Below, piece by piece: positions 1 to 6,859 of a stretch of DNA of 64,000 nucleotides. Location: positions 1-64,000 of the forward strand of contig NZ_WITJ01000011.1 in assembly GCF_009601015.1 (NCBI RefSeq). The letters are read 5' to 3'. Source of the DNA: Lactococcus hircilactis. Its GTDB lineage: Bacteria; Bacillota; Bacilli; Lactobacillales; Streptococcaceae. The notes below the pieces were generated by a model. It was not told the DNA's origin. It saw only the letters and a list, made by a program, of their open reading frames with translations, and made no database searches. Every line of letters starts with the position of its first letter. Within the stretch, counting starts at the first letter, position 1. The position numbers and the translations under genes are program-made.

Positions 1-197
1 TTTCAACGATTAACGTTGGATCGATGGCTCATTCAACAGGTAAAACGATGTTGAATAATGTTCTTTCAGCTAATTTGGATGATGTCGCTACATTTGAAAA
101 AATGCGCGATCTTGGCGTGACGTTTGACGTCCGTAAAGTACCAAGCGACTCTAAAGCTGACTTGTTTGCTTTGATTCAAAAAGCAAATGTTAAATAA
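1..197 (+). CDS. manX: Mannose-family PTS EIIB (probably EIIAB) subunit, C-terminal end only
   Basis: The reading frame is open from base 3 and stops with TAA at 195-197; the 5' end lies outside the window. The 64 visible residues contain INVGSMAHSTGKTM and FDVRKVPSDSKADL, which match the C-terminal end of IIB domains of the mannose/fructose/sorbose family. In this family IIB carries a phospho-histidine and passes phosphate from IIA to the incoming sugar at the IIC-IID membrane complex. In lactococci and streptococci IIA and IIB are usually fused in one protein (ManX/PtnAB), but that cannot be seen here. EIIC follows 18 bases after the stop, so this is the first visible gene of a man/ptn operon. 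The family call is firm; the exact sugar is inferred. Confidence 0.85.
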   Translation, partial: STINVGSMAHSTGKTMLNNVLSANLDDVATFEKMRDLGVTFDVRKVPSDSKADLFALIQKANVK

Positions 198-215
198 AAA
201 GGAGAAATAACTAAA

Positions 216-1043
216 ATGAGTGTTATATCTGTAATTTTGGTCATCCTTGTCGCGTTTATCGCTGGGATGGCTGGTATTTTGGACCAATGGCAATTTCACC
301 AACCGATTGTTGCTTGTACGCTGATCGGTCTTGTGACAGGTCATCTGACTTCAGGGATTATTTTAGGAGCAAGCTTACAAATGATTGCTCTTGCTTGGGC
401 TAATATTGGAGCTGCAGTTGCACCAGATGCTGCATTAGCTGCCGTAGCCTCTACTATTTTAATGGTTCAAGGTGGAAACTTTAATCTTGCACACATTACT
501 GGTGTAATTGTTCCTGCTGGAATCTTATTGGCAACTGCTGGTCTTGTTTTAACAACTATTGTCCGCTTCATCAACGTTGGTACGATTCATTTAGCCGACG
601 CTGCTGCTGAACGTGGTTCTTACGCCGGTGTTCAAGGATGGCATTATTTTGCACTCTCACTTCAAGGATTACGTATTGCATTGCCAGCAGCCTTGATTTT
701 GGCTATTCCTGCAAAGACGGTTACAACAGCATTAAATGCGATTCCAAGTTGGCTTTCTGCTGGGTTAGCAATTGGTGGTGGTATGGTTGTCGTTGTTGGT
801 TATGCAATGGTTATTAACATCATGGCAACTGCTGAATTATGGCCATTCTTCTTCCTTGGTTTTGTACTGGCACCACTAGCACCTTCTGCAACGGGTTCTG
901 CAGATGGAATTACATTGATTGGAATGGGAATTCTTGGTGTTGTTATCGCATTAATTTATCTCGCTTTGAGTGATAAAAAAGGATCCAGCGGGACTGTGTC
1001 AGGTTCTGGCGATCCTATCGGCGATATTTTGAACGATTATTGA
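216..1043 (+). CDS. manY: Mannose-family PTS EIIC membrane subunit
   Basis: The 275-residue protein is almost entirely hydrophobic with many Gly/Ala-rich helices. It contains the family pattern near residues 26-60 (QWQFHQPIVACTLIGLVTG, then LGASLQMIALAW and NIGAAVAPDAALAA), which is characteristic of IIC of the mannose-fructose-sorbose family. It forms the sugar channel together with IID. The start is supported by an AAGGAG ribosome binding site at 200-205. It lies 18 bases after the EIIB stop and just ahead of EIID, as in manXYZ/ptnABCD operons. The length is normal for the family (about 265-275). The function is firm, while glucose/mannose specificity is inferred from synteny. Confidence 0.93.
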   Translation: MSVISVILVILVAFIAGMAGILDQWQFHQPIVACTLIGLVTGHLTSGIILGASLQMIALAWANIGAAVAPDAALAAVASTILMVQGGNFNLAHITGVIVPAGILLATAGLVLTTIVRFINVGTIHLADAAAERGSYAGVQGWHYFALSLQGLRIALPAALILAIPAKTVTTALNAIPSWLSAGLAIGGGMVVVVGYAMVINIMATAELWPFFFLGFVLAPLAPSATGSADGITLIGMGILGVVIALIYLALSDKKGSSGTVSGSGDPIGDILNDY

Positions 1044-1063
1044 GAAAGAGAGGAAAAATAATC

Positions 1064-2128
1064 ATGGAAAATTCAAACAAGAAATTCTCACTTTCTAAAA
1101 GAGAACGATTTAGTATCATGTGGCGCTCACAACTTTTACAAGGATCATGGAATTATGAACGGATGCAAAATTTAGGGTTTCTTTTTGCATTAATTCCCGC
1201 ATTGAAAAAGTTTTACCCTTCTGGTTCTGACGAAGCGAAGGCAGCATTAAAACGTCACATGGAATTCTTTAATTGCCATCCGTACCCAACCGCACCTATT
1301 ATTGGAGTTACTTTAGCGCTTGAAGAAGAAAAAGCAAATGGTGTCGAAGTGGATGAAGCAGCAATTAATGGGGTAAAAGTTGGAATGATGGGTCCACTTG
1401 CTGGTGTCGGTGATCCAGTCTTTTGGTTTACTGTTCGTCCAATTGTAGGAGCAATTGCAGCAAGTTTAGCCGTTTCTGGTTCAATCGTGGGTCCAATTTT
1501 CTTTTTTGTTGTATGGAATGTGATTCGTCTTGCCTTCTTGTGGTACACGCAAGAATTTGCCTACAAACAAGGATCAGCTATAACATCTGATCTGGGCGGT
1601 GGAATTCTTCAAAAATTGACGAAAGGAGCTTCAATTCTTGGAATGTTCATCCTTGGTGTGTTGATCCAGCGTTGGGTTAATGTTAACTTGGCTGGACCAA
1701 ATGCGATGTTACCAAAACAACCTTTGGCAGATGGTGCTTATAACGGTCAATGGATTACACATGCGCATAATATTGGAACAGTTGGTAATCCAGTCTGGGA
1801 AGCAACGGCACATTCAAGTGTTGTAGCGCAGGGAACAGTAGATGCTCACTTTGCAGCACTCTCTAATCTTGGAAATTTAAAAAATGTAACTGGAAATTTA
1901 TTAAATAGTACATTTGCTCAGAATGCTGCTGGACTTGGCATGAATCCATTCAAGCAACAAACTCTCAATCAAGTGTTCAATTCTCTCATTCCTGGATTTG
2001 CAGCATTGCTTTTGACTTTCTTAGTTATTTTTATTCTTCGTAAATGGAAGAACCGGAATGCCTCTTTAGTCATTATTATCGGCTTATTTATTTTTGGAAT
2101 TCTGCTTCACGTTGCAGGATTAGCTTAA
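1064..2128 (+). CDS. manZ: Mannose-family PTS EIID subunit with an enlarged loop
   Basis: The frame could start at TTG 1040, but ATG 1064 is preferred: GAGAGG lies about ten bases ahead and MENSNKKFSLSKRER matches the usual start of IID proteins. The product is 354 residues, whereas IID proteins are usually about 270-310. Conserved IID motifs are present (SQLLQGSWNYERMQNLGF, GMMGPLAGVGDPVFW, SLIPGFAALLLTF). The extra length sits in the extracytoplasmic segment between the helix ending QRW (about residue 202) and the conserved TLNQ (about 298), where about 95 residues rich in Asn, Ala and His are found. In the family, the loop region of IID is where class IIa bacteriocins and phage contacts map. 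A rho-independent terminator follows, closing the operon. Confidence 0.92.
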   Translation: MENSNKKFSLSKRERFSIMWRSQLLQGSWNYERMQNLGFLFALIPALKKFYPSGSDEAKAALKRHMEFFNCHPYPTAPIIGVTLALEEEKANGVEVDEAAINGVKVGMMGPLAGVGDPVFWFTVRPIVGAIAASLAVSGSIVGPIFFFVVWNVIRLAFLWYTQEFAYKQGSAITSDLGGGILQKLTKGASILGMFILGVLIQRWVNVNLAGPNAMLPKQPLADGAYNGQWITHAHNIGTVGNPVWEATAHSSVVAQGTVDAHFAALSNLGNLKNVTGNLLNSTFAQNAAGLGMNPFKQQTLNQVFNSLIPGFAALLLTFLVIFILRKWKNRNASLVIIIGLFIFGILLHVAGLA

Positions 2129-2138
2129 ATTTACAAAG

Positions 2139-2170
2139 GTAGCCTCAGTTTGATTTGGGCTACTATTTTG
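2139..2170 (+). terminator. Terminator of the mannose PTS operon
   Basis: Stem GTAGCC (2139-2144) pairs with GGCTAC (2158-2163) and is followed by the T-rich TATTTTG. It begins ten bases after the EIID stop. The T-run is short, so termination may be partial. Confidence 0.65.
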
Positions 2171-2214
2171 TCAATGGTGATTTCTTAAAAATAAAAACCT
2201 CCATTGACAAAATA
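2164..2214. repeat. Perfect 14-bp inverted repeat upstream of the TnpB-like gene
   Basis: TATTTTGTCAATGG (2164-2177) and CCATTGACAAAATA (2201-2214) are exact reverse complements separated by 23 bases. The right arm contains the consensus -35 hexamer TTGACA (2204-2209). It could be an operator for a dimeric regulator, the two ends of a lost insertion, or an RNA stem when transcribed. It occurs nowhere else in the window as far as I can see. Confidence 0.8.
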
Positions 2215-2309
2215 TACAGTCGCTCCTTTAGTGGCGACTTTAAATAAAATGGTTAAAACAGCAGTGGGCGAGTCCAATTGCTATTCCGCCATTATGCGTG
2301 TGAAACATG
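2215..2309 (+). ncRNA. Candidate structured noncoding RNA preceding the TnpB-like gene
   Basis: This stretch has no convincing reading frame but can fold. GTCGC (2219-2223) pairs with GCGAC (2234-2238). GGCG (2267-2270) pairs with CGCC (2287-2290), extended by AGT/ATT with one bulged C. It ends in GTGTGAAAC (2298-2306), an ending reminiscent of CRISPR-repeat or omega-RNA 3' ends, where a guide would follow. TTGACA (2204-2209), 17 bases and TTTAGT (2227-2232) could serve as its promoter, although that would start transcription near 2239, after the first hairpin. This is an inference from structure and position; it may equally be an ordinary promoter/5' leader. Confidence 0.35.
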
Positions 2310-2330
2310 TATAATACTAAAACTAGGAGG
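2310..2330 (+). promoter_or_regulatory. -10 element and ribosome binding site of the TnpB-like gene
   Basis: TATAAT lies at 2310-2315 with no good -35 hexamer 16-18 bases upstream (cgccat at 2287-2292). AGGAGG (2325-2330) is a strong ribosome binding site but sits 14 bases from ATG 2345, longer than usual. The next in-frame ATG (2381) has no better site, so 2345 was kept as the start. Confidence 0.6.
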
Positions 2331-2344
2331 TTACTCAATTTATA

Positions 2345-4288
2345 ATGTCCGAACGAAAAACAAAGAAAGAAAAGAATGCCATGACATCAGTAGTATCATT
2401 TAAATTGAAACCTACGCCAAAACAAAAAAGAATCTTGACACGGTATTTTGATCTTTATTATCACTTTTATTTTGAAGCGATTCAAATTGTACGAAAAAGA
2501 ATGAAAGAAATGTATGCTTCAGAGGAATGGAAAACGGTTGTGATGATGGTCAGATCTGCACGGGCTATTGGTGAGTTTAAATCAATTGAAGAGATGAAAG
2601 AAAATGAAATTTTAACTCTCAATGAAATAAAACAATATTTAAGTCAAGAGTATAAACGTCAGCATGAGAGAACACTAAAAAAGATACAAGGAAATGCTAA
2701 AAAAACGGATGAGGAGATTGAGAAGGAAAAAACCCGTTATCAAAAAATTATTCATTCGTTACAAACATGGGATGAAAAAAAAGCATTTACCCAACGAGAT
2801 CAAAAAGAAGTTCTGACAAAATTAAAAACGATAAAATTTGGTATTTTAAATCGCTATCAATTAAACGGGGGAACAGGAGTTGCTGTAGAAAATAATGTCC
2901 GAGGTCTATTAAAGCCACTTACTAAAGAATATAAAACACACATGAATATGTACACAGCAACTGTGGGAGAACTCGTTATTTTAAAATTTATTGTTCCTTC
3001 CATTCTTTCTGTTTTCGATCGTAAAGTTGAAAAAACAAAAAGTAAATGGAGTCGGCAATATATTTTACCTCGTGCTAAAAAAATGAACGAATTCAATAGT
3101 TTACAATGCGGCCCATTTGTTGGGGGGCAACGAGTAACAACTCCTTTTCTTATCGATTTTCAAAATCAAGTTGTTCAATTTTATTTTTCAAGAAGAAAAG
3201 ATAATCAGAATCAAAAAAAGCTTGGAAAAGAAAAGCATGTAATAAAAATGGATAAATTTGATACATATAGAGAAAAGTTGATATTAAAAGAACTCTTTTC
3301 AATTGATCAATTTAAGAAAACGGGCGACAAAAAATATTGGTTTTTTAAATATCCAACTTTAGTGCGTAAAGTCAATCGGTCTGGTGCAATAAACTTTCAA
3401 TTACAGATTACGTATCGTGGCATTCCTGAGCAGATTAAAAAAATTGGGAGAGGGAGAGCTGGAATATCTCTGACTCATTCGACGATTGCGACATGGTCAA
3501 TCAATAAAGATGGGGTAAGGGGCGTTCAAATGCTCTTCCCAGCTTTTTTTGAAAAACATTCCTATTCCTTTGATGGAAAAGCCTTTTTAGGATCGTTCGA
3601 AGAATTGAAAAATAGTAAGTGCCATTTTTTTGCAGAGGGGAAATCATTGACTTTTTTGGAACTTCAAAAAGAATTTCAAAGCATTTATCATGGAAGAAGT
3701 AATAAACCTAAAAGAAATGGGAAAATTAGGGAATATTATAAAAACGAGAAAAGAGAAAACTTTCCCGAATCAGCTAAATTTAAGCGTTTTAGGAGACATG
3801 AATCTGGATTAGTAAAAAGAATAGTTCGTTTACGTAAGCAAAATTATCACATCTATATTAATGCACTATTAGAAAATGCAGATCACATTTTTTTAGGGAA
3901 AGGGAAGGGCTGTTTTTCACAATTCTTTATAAAAAAGCCTGCAAACGAAACGCCTAAATACATCGAAAAAAGAAGACAACAGGAAATCAGAAATTTTGCA
4001 GTTGCTGATTTTGAAAATATTCTTAGAAATAAAATGAATTATGCTGGAATTCTTGAAAATTTAGTTGAGGTTTCCGATACTTTAAGTATCGAAATGGGAG
4101 GCGAGGAAGTAAAAAAAATTGAGTTTTTTGGAATTGAGGGAGAGGTTCAATTGGATTTATTTCATGCATTCTGTTTAGCTTTTCAATATCGAGATGAACA
4201 GGATAATTTGACCTTTTCTAAAGAGCAGTGGAATGAGTTTATCAAATGGAATAGCGCATATTTATCTTCTAGGACAGTGACGCGTTAA
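2345..4288 (+). CDS. TnpB/Cas12-like protein with a degenerate (nuclease-dead) RuvC domain
   Basis: The protein has 647 residues. Its N-terminus (about residues 13-55: SFKLKPTPKQKRILTRYFD) matches the start of IS200/IS605 TnpB (OrfB). From about 370 it follows the TnpB RuvC fold, but with the catalytic positions changed. GISLTHST (373-380) has Ser375 where TnpB has the first Asp of GIDLG. After an Arg-rich bridge-helix-like segment (about 478-500, KRFRRHESGLVKR), HIFLGKGK (514-521) has Gly518 where TnpB has the Glu of VIVIEDL. The segment about 548-580 keeps the TnpB pattern (AVADFENIL), but the four zinc-ribbon cysteines are absent. Asp604 (LDLFHAF) may retain the third acidic residue. TnpB is usually 350-420 residues; the extra length lies between 50 and 370, a REC/WED-like region. 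There is no tnpA or recognisable IS end. Nuclease-dead TnpB relatives (TldR) are known RNA-guided repressors; that role here is inference. The composition is more A-rich and Lys/Glu-rich than its neighbours. Confidence 0.8.
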   Translation: MSERKTKKEKNAMTSVVSFKLKPTPKQKRILTRYFDLYYHFYFEAIQIVRKRMKEMYASEEWKTVVMMVRSARAIGEFKSIEEMKENEILTLNEIKQYLSQEYKRQHERTLKKIQGNAKKTDEEIEKEKTRYQKIIHSLQTWDEKKAFTQRDQKEVLTKLKTIKFGILNRYQLNGGTGVAVENNVRGLLKPLTKEYKTHMNMYTATVGELVILKFIVPSILSVFDRKVEKTKSKWSRQYILPRAKKMNEFNSLQCGPFVGGQRVTTPFLIDFQNQVVQFYFSRRKDNQNQKKLGKEKHVIKMDKFDTYREKLILKELFSIDQFKKTGDKKYWFFKYPTLVRKVNRSGAINFQLQITYRGIPEQIKKIGRGRAGISLTHSTIATWSINKDGVRGVQMLFPAFFEKHSYSFDGKAFLGSFEELKNSKCHFFAEGKSLTFLELQKEFQSIYHGRSNKPKRNGKIREYYKNEKRENFPESAKFKRFRRHESGLVKRIVRLRKQNYHIYINALLENADHIFLGKGKGCFSQFFIKKPANETPKYIEKRRQQEIRNFAVADFENILRNKMNYAGILENLVEVSDTLSIEMGGEEVKKIEFFGIEGEVQLDLFHAFCLAFQYRDEQDNLTFSKEQWNEFIKWNSAYLSSRTVTR

Positions 4289-4341
4289 AATAAAAACAAG
4301 AAAAAGTATCGAAAATCCGATTAGAGAAGTGATGATAATGC

Positions 4342-4370
4342 TTACTTTATTGTTTAGAATGTGATATACT
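4342..4370 (+). promoter_or_regulatory. pta promoter with extended -10
   Basis: TTACTT (4342-4347), 17 bases and TATACT (4365-4370), with TG one base upstream of the -10 (4362-4363). It lies about 40 bases ahead of pta and is independent of the TnpB-like gene. Confidence 0.65.
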
Positions 4371-4412
4371 TAGAGAGAACAATGAACATATAGAAAAGAA
4401 GGGTTATTTAAA

Positions 4413-5381
4413 ATGGATTTGTTTGAATCTTTGAAAGAAAAAATCAAAGGAAAAGGCTTAAAAATTGTTTTCCCTGAAGGGACTGAAACACGAATTTTGG
4501 GTGCTGCTGCTCGGCTTTATGCTGAAGGGTTACTTACGCCAATCTTGATTGGACACGTTTTTGAAGTTCGCGCAGCTTTGACTGCTCGCGGCCTCAATGT
4601 TGAGGGGTTCCAAATTAACGATCCAGATAATTGTGATCGCTTTGACGAATTAGTTGAAAAATTTGTTGCACGCAGAAATGGAAAAGTGACAGAAGAACAA
4701 GCACGTCAAATGTTACGTGATCCAAATTATTTCGGAACGATGTTGGTTTATACAGGTATTGCTGATGGTATGGTTTCAGGAGCAATTCATTCGACAGCGG
4801 ATACTGTTCGCCCAGCACTTCAAATCATCAAAACAAAACCAGGCGTAAAGTCTGTATCTGGCGCTTTTGTCATGGTTCGTAATAACGAACGTTTTGTCTT
4901 TGGCGATTGCGCAATTAATATTAAACCAGATGCTGCGACGCTTGCAGATATTGCAGCTGCTTCAGCTCAGACTGCAACATTGTTTGATATTGATCCAAAA
5001 GTTGCAATGCTTTCATTTTCAACGATGGGTTCTGGAAAATCAGAAGATGTTGATAAAGTGGTTGAAGCGACAAAACTCGCAAAAGAAGCTCATCCAGAAC
5101 TTGCTTTAGATGGAGAATTGCAATTTGATGCCGCCTTTGTTCCAAGTGTTGGCGCTCAAAAAGCACCGCAATCACCTGTTGCAGGCCAAGCTAATGTCTT
5201 TATTTTCCCAGATATCCAATCAGGAAATATTGGATATAAAATTGCTCAACGCTTGGGGAACTTTGAAGCGATTGGTCCTATTTTACAAGGATTAAATGCT
5301 CCAATTTCTGATCTTTCAAGAGGATGTAATGAAGAAGATGTTTATAAACTTGCCATCATTACGGCAGCGCAAGCATTATGA
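4413..5381 (+). CDS. pta: Phosphate acetyltransferase
   Basis: Phosphotransacetylase interconverts acetyl-CoA plus phosphate with acetyl phosphate plus CoA in the cytoplasm. With acetate kinase it yields ATP and acetate. The 322-residue length is normal for the short Pta/EutD class. Family features include IVFPEGTETRILGAA near residue 18, YFGTMLVYTGIADGMVSGA near 109-128, DCAINIKPDAATLADIA near 164 and LSFSTMGSGKSEDVDKV near 206. The start ATG has AGAAGGG about nine bases ahead. It is a single-gene unit with its own promoter and a strong terminator built from the window's repeated palindrome. Confidence 0.95.
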   Translation: MDLFESLKEKIKGKGLKIVFPEGTETRILGAAARLYAEGLLTPILIGHVFEVRAALTARGLNVEGFQINDPDNCDRFDELVEKFVARRNGKVTEEQARQMLRDPNYFGTMLVYTGIADGMVSGAIHSTADTVRPALQIIKTKPGVKSVSGAFVMVRNNERFVFGDCAINIKPDAATLADIAAASAQTATLFDIDPKVAMLSFSTMGSGKSEDVDKVVEATKLAKEAHPELALDGELQFDAAFVPSVGAQKAPQSPVAGQANVFIFPDIQSGNIGYKIAQRLGNFEAIGPILQGLNAPISDLSRGCNEEDVYKLAIITAAQAL

Positions 5382-5382
5382 T

Positions 5383-5416
5383 AAAAAAATTCTGTCAGCA
5401 CTGACAGAATTTTTTT
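5383..5416 (+). terminator. pta terminator built on the repeated palindrome
   Basis: A 16-bp perfect stem (5383-5398 with 5401-5416) is made of A7, TTCTGTCAG and its complement ending in T7, with a minimal centre of CA. The core TGTCAGCACTGACA (5393-5406) is a copy of the dispersed palindrome. The symmetry lets it work on both strands. Confidence 0.9.
5393..5406. repeat. Dispersed palindrome copy 1 (TGTCAGCACTGACA)
   Basis: Variant with centre CA, intergenic, forming the core of the pta terminator. An extra half-site-like CTGACAGAC follows at 5422-5430. Confidence 0.9.
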
Positions 5417-5437
5417 GTTTTCTGACAGACAAAATCA

Positions 5438-5446
5438 TGTTATAAT
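5438..5446 (+). promoter_or_regulatory. Extended -10 promoter of the small membrane protein gene
   Basis: TG, T, then TATAAT (5441-5446), 27 bases before ATG 5474, with AAGGAG just ahead of the start. No clear -35 is seen. Confidence 0.6.
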
Positions 5447-5473
5447 AAGAGAAGTCATTTAAAAAGGAGCGTT

Positions 5474-5881
5474 ATGAAAAAATCAAAAATAGCTGCACTT
5501 GTAGGATCGATTATTTTTACAGTGCTTGCGGTCTTAGGCATCTTAATGATCATGATGGCCTTTATGACCACGTCAACTCAAGACATGCTTAGCATGATGA
5601 ATATAGAAGGATTGACAAATCAAGAACTCATCGTGTCAGTGAGTATTGCTTATGGCTTATTTTTCTTGTTAACACTCTTAAATTGGATTGGATTTGCTCG
5701 ATTAAATAAAAGTAAAAAATGGTCACGTTATTTTTTAGCAATCGGAATATTCTACGTTTTTGCATCGATGATTAATGGTGCAGGACTTATCGTAACACTA
5801 CCCGTTGCGATTTGCTTTATTCTAGTTTTTGTTTTCAAGAAAAAGGAAGATAAAAATTCTGTCAGTACTGACAAAAATTAA
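5474..5881 (+). CDS. Small four-helix membrane protein of unknown function
   Basis: I do not recognise a specific function. The 135 residues form about four hydrophobic helices (roughly 8-30, 50-72, 82-98 and 100-124) separated by short polar loops, with a charged C-terminal tail. The pattern resembles small DUF4064-like membrane proteins of Gram-positive bacteria, but that is a loose match. ATG 5474 is preceded by AAGGAG. The last seven codons encode NSVSTDKN, created by a copy of the dispersed palindrome inserted at the very end of the gene. It is monocistronic, with a terminator immediately after the stop. Confidence 0.7.
   Translation: MKKSKIAALVGSIIFTVLAVLGILMIMMAFMTTSTQDMLSMMNIEGLTNQELIVSVSIAYGLFFLLTLLNWIGFARLNKSKKWSRYFLAIGIFYVFASMINGAGLIVTLPVAICFILVFVFKKKEDKNSVSTDKN
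5860..5873. repeat. Dispersed palindrome copy 2 (exact consensus)
   Basis: TGTCAGTACTGACA inside the last codons of the small membrane protein gene, read as VSTD. Confidence 0.95.
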
Positions 5882-5906
5882 AAAGGACTGTGAGCGGTCC
5901 TTTTTT
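5881..5906 (+). terminator. Terminator after the small membrane protein gene
   Basis: AAAAGGAC pairs with GTCCTTTT around an eight-base loop and continues into T6. Confidence 0.85.
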
Positions 5907-5933
5907 CGTCCCCAAATTTATAAAGTTCGTCCC
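5905..5933 (+). promoter_or_regulatory. LytTR-type direct-repeat operator
   Basis: TTCGTCCC occurs at 5905-5912 and again at 5926-5933, exactly 21 bases apart (two helical turns), immediately upstream of the promoter of the LytTR gene. Paired direct repeats at this spacing are the known binding arrangement of LytTR regulators, which suggests autoregulation. Confidence 0.7.
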
Positions 5934-5941
5934 AAAAACGA

Positions 5942-5969
5942 TTGCTAAAAATCACTGAAGTGATAAAAT
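5942..5969 (+). promoter_or_regulatory. Promoter of the LytTR operon
   Basis: TTGCTA (5942-5947), 16 bases, TAAAAT (5964-5969) with TG at 5961-5962. The LytTR repeats lie just upstream of the -35, as expected for activation. Confidence 0.65.
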
Positions 5970-6000
5970 AAGAACATCAACCGCTAAGTGGAGTAAACGA

Positions 6001-6426
6001 ATGAAAATCATCAAGAAAATTGATCCAGACAAAAAACAAACCACCCTTATTATAGAAACATGGAATGAAAGAGAAGCTGAAAAAATTATTCAGTGTTTTG
6101 ATGATCGCGTCCGAATCAACACCACAAAAGGAATTCGTTTGATGAAAAGAAGTGACGTGATTTACGTCGAAGCATTAAGAAATTATCTTAAAATTCACAC
6201 TACTGATCATATTGATACATTGCGCTTGCCGCTTTATAAAATAAAAGAAATACTTGGTGAGGATTTTATTCAAGTTTCCAGATCTTATCTCATCAATTAT
6301 AACTATTTAACGGCAGTTGAAGCTGATTTTGTGAACGGGATGGTTGCCCGAGTCGCTGGACTTAAAATTCCAATATCGCGAACTTATTTAAAAAATTTAT
6401 ATGATCGAATGGAGGAAGAAAAATGA
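6001..6426 (+). CDS. LytTR-family DNA-binding transcriptional regulator
   Basis: The 141-residue cytoplasmic protein has a C-terminal LytTR DNA-binding domain from about residue 40 to 138: RSDVIYVEALRNYLKIHT, LPLYKIKEILGEDFIQVSRSYLIN and ISRTYLKNL are typical. There is no receiver domain, so it is a stand-alone regulator of the kind found in LytTR regulatory systems with a membrane partner. The stop overlaps the start of the next gene by four bases (ATGA), so the two are translationally coupled. Direct repeats upstream of its promoter fit autoregulation. The DHA2 transporter 59 bases after the pair may be a target, which is inference. Confidence 0.88.
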   Translation: MKIIKKIDPDKKQTTLIIETWNEREAEKIIQCFDDRVRINTTKGIRLMKRSDVIYVEALRNYLKIHTTDHIDTLRLPLYKIKEILGEDFIQVSRSYLINYNYLTAVEADFVNGMVARVAGLKIPISRTYLKNLYDRMEEEK

Positions 6427-6800
6427 AAGAATATATAAAAATTGCTGGTATAGGAATTCTGATTGGAGCAGTTGTAGTTCTTTTGTTTTCGTATATTTTT
6501 GCACCTCTTTTTTTTAGTGTACTAATCATACAATCTGCGTTGCAAGGAATCCTATCAAAATTTATTTATACACAACGCAAATTACCCTATCTCTTCAAAA
6601 TGTTGATTCAAATGATAGGAAGTTGGGGACTTTCACTCACCTGTTTTCTGGCAATCCCAGAATCTTTTAAACATCCTAATTTATTCATTTATTCACTTTT
6701 ATGGTTTTTAATTTGGATTATTATTTTTATCTATGTTTACATAAAAAATAGAACAGAAGCAAAAAGAATTAACCACTACCTCAAGGAGAAGAAACAGTAA
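6423..6800 (+). CDS. DUF3021-type membrane protein, partner of the LytTR regulator
   Basis: The 125-residue protein has four predicted helices (about 8-28, 33-52, 62-80 and 88-110) and a basic C-terminal tail. Its position overlapping a stand-alone LytTR gene is the signature of DUF3021 proteins. In related systems (for example HdrRM and BrsRM of Streptococcus mutans) the membrane protein holds the regulator inactive. That inhibitor role is inferred from organisation, not seen in the sequence. Confidence 0.8.
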   Translation: MKEYIKIAGIGILIGAVVVLLFSYIFAPLFFSVLIIQSALQGILSKFIYTQRKLPYLFKMLIQMIGSWGLSLTCFLAIPESFKHPNLFIYSLLWFLIWIIIFIYVYIKNRTEAKRINHYLKEKKQ

Positions 6801-6859
6801 AATGAACACACCGTCAAGAAACTTTCAAAAAAATAAATACAAAAATAGGAGGACTCACA

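Noticed and set aside
2345-4288. The TnpB-like gene as part of an intact IS200/IS605 element
   Set aside because: There is no tnpA, no recognisable left or right hairpin ends, and the catalytic residues are lost, so mobility is unlikely.
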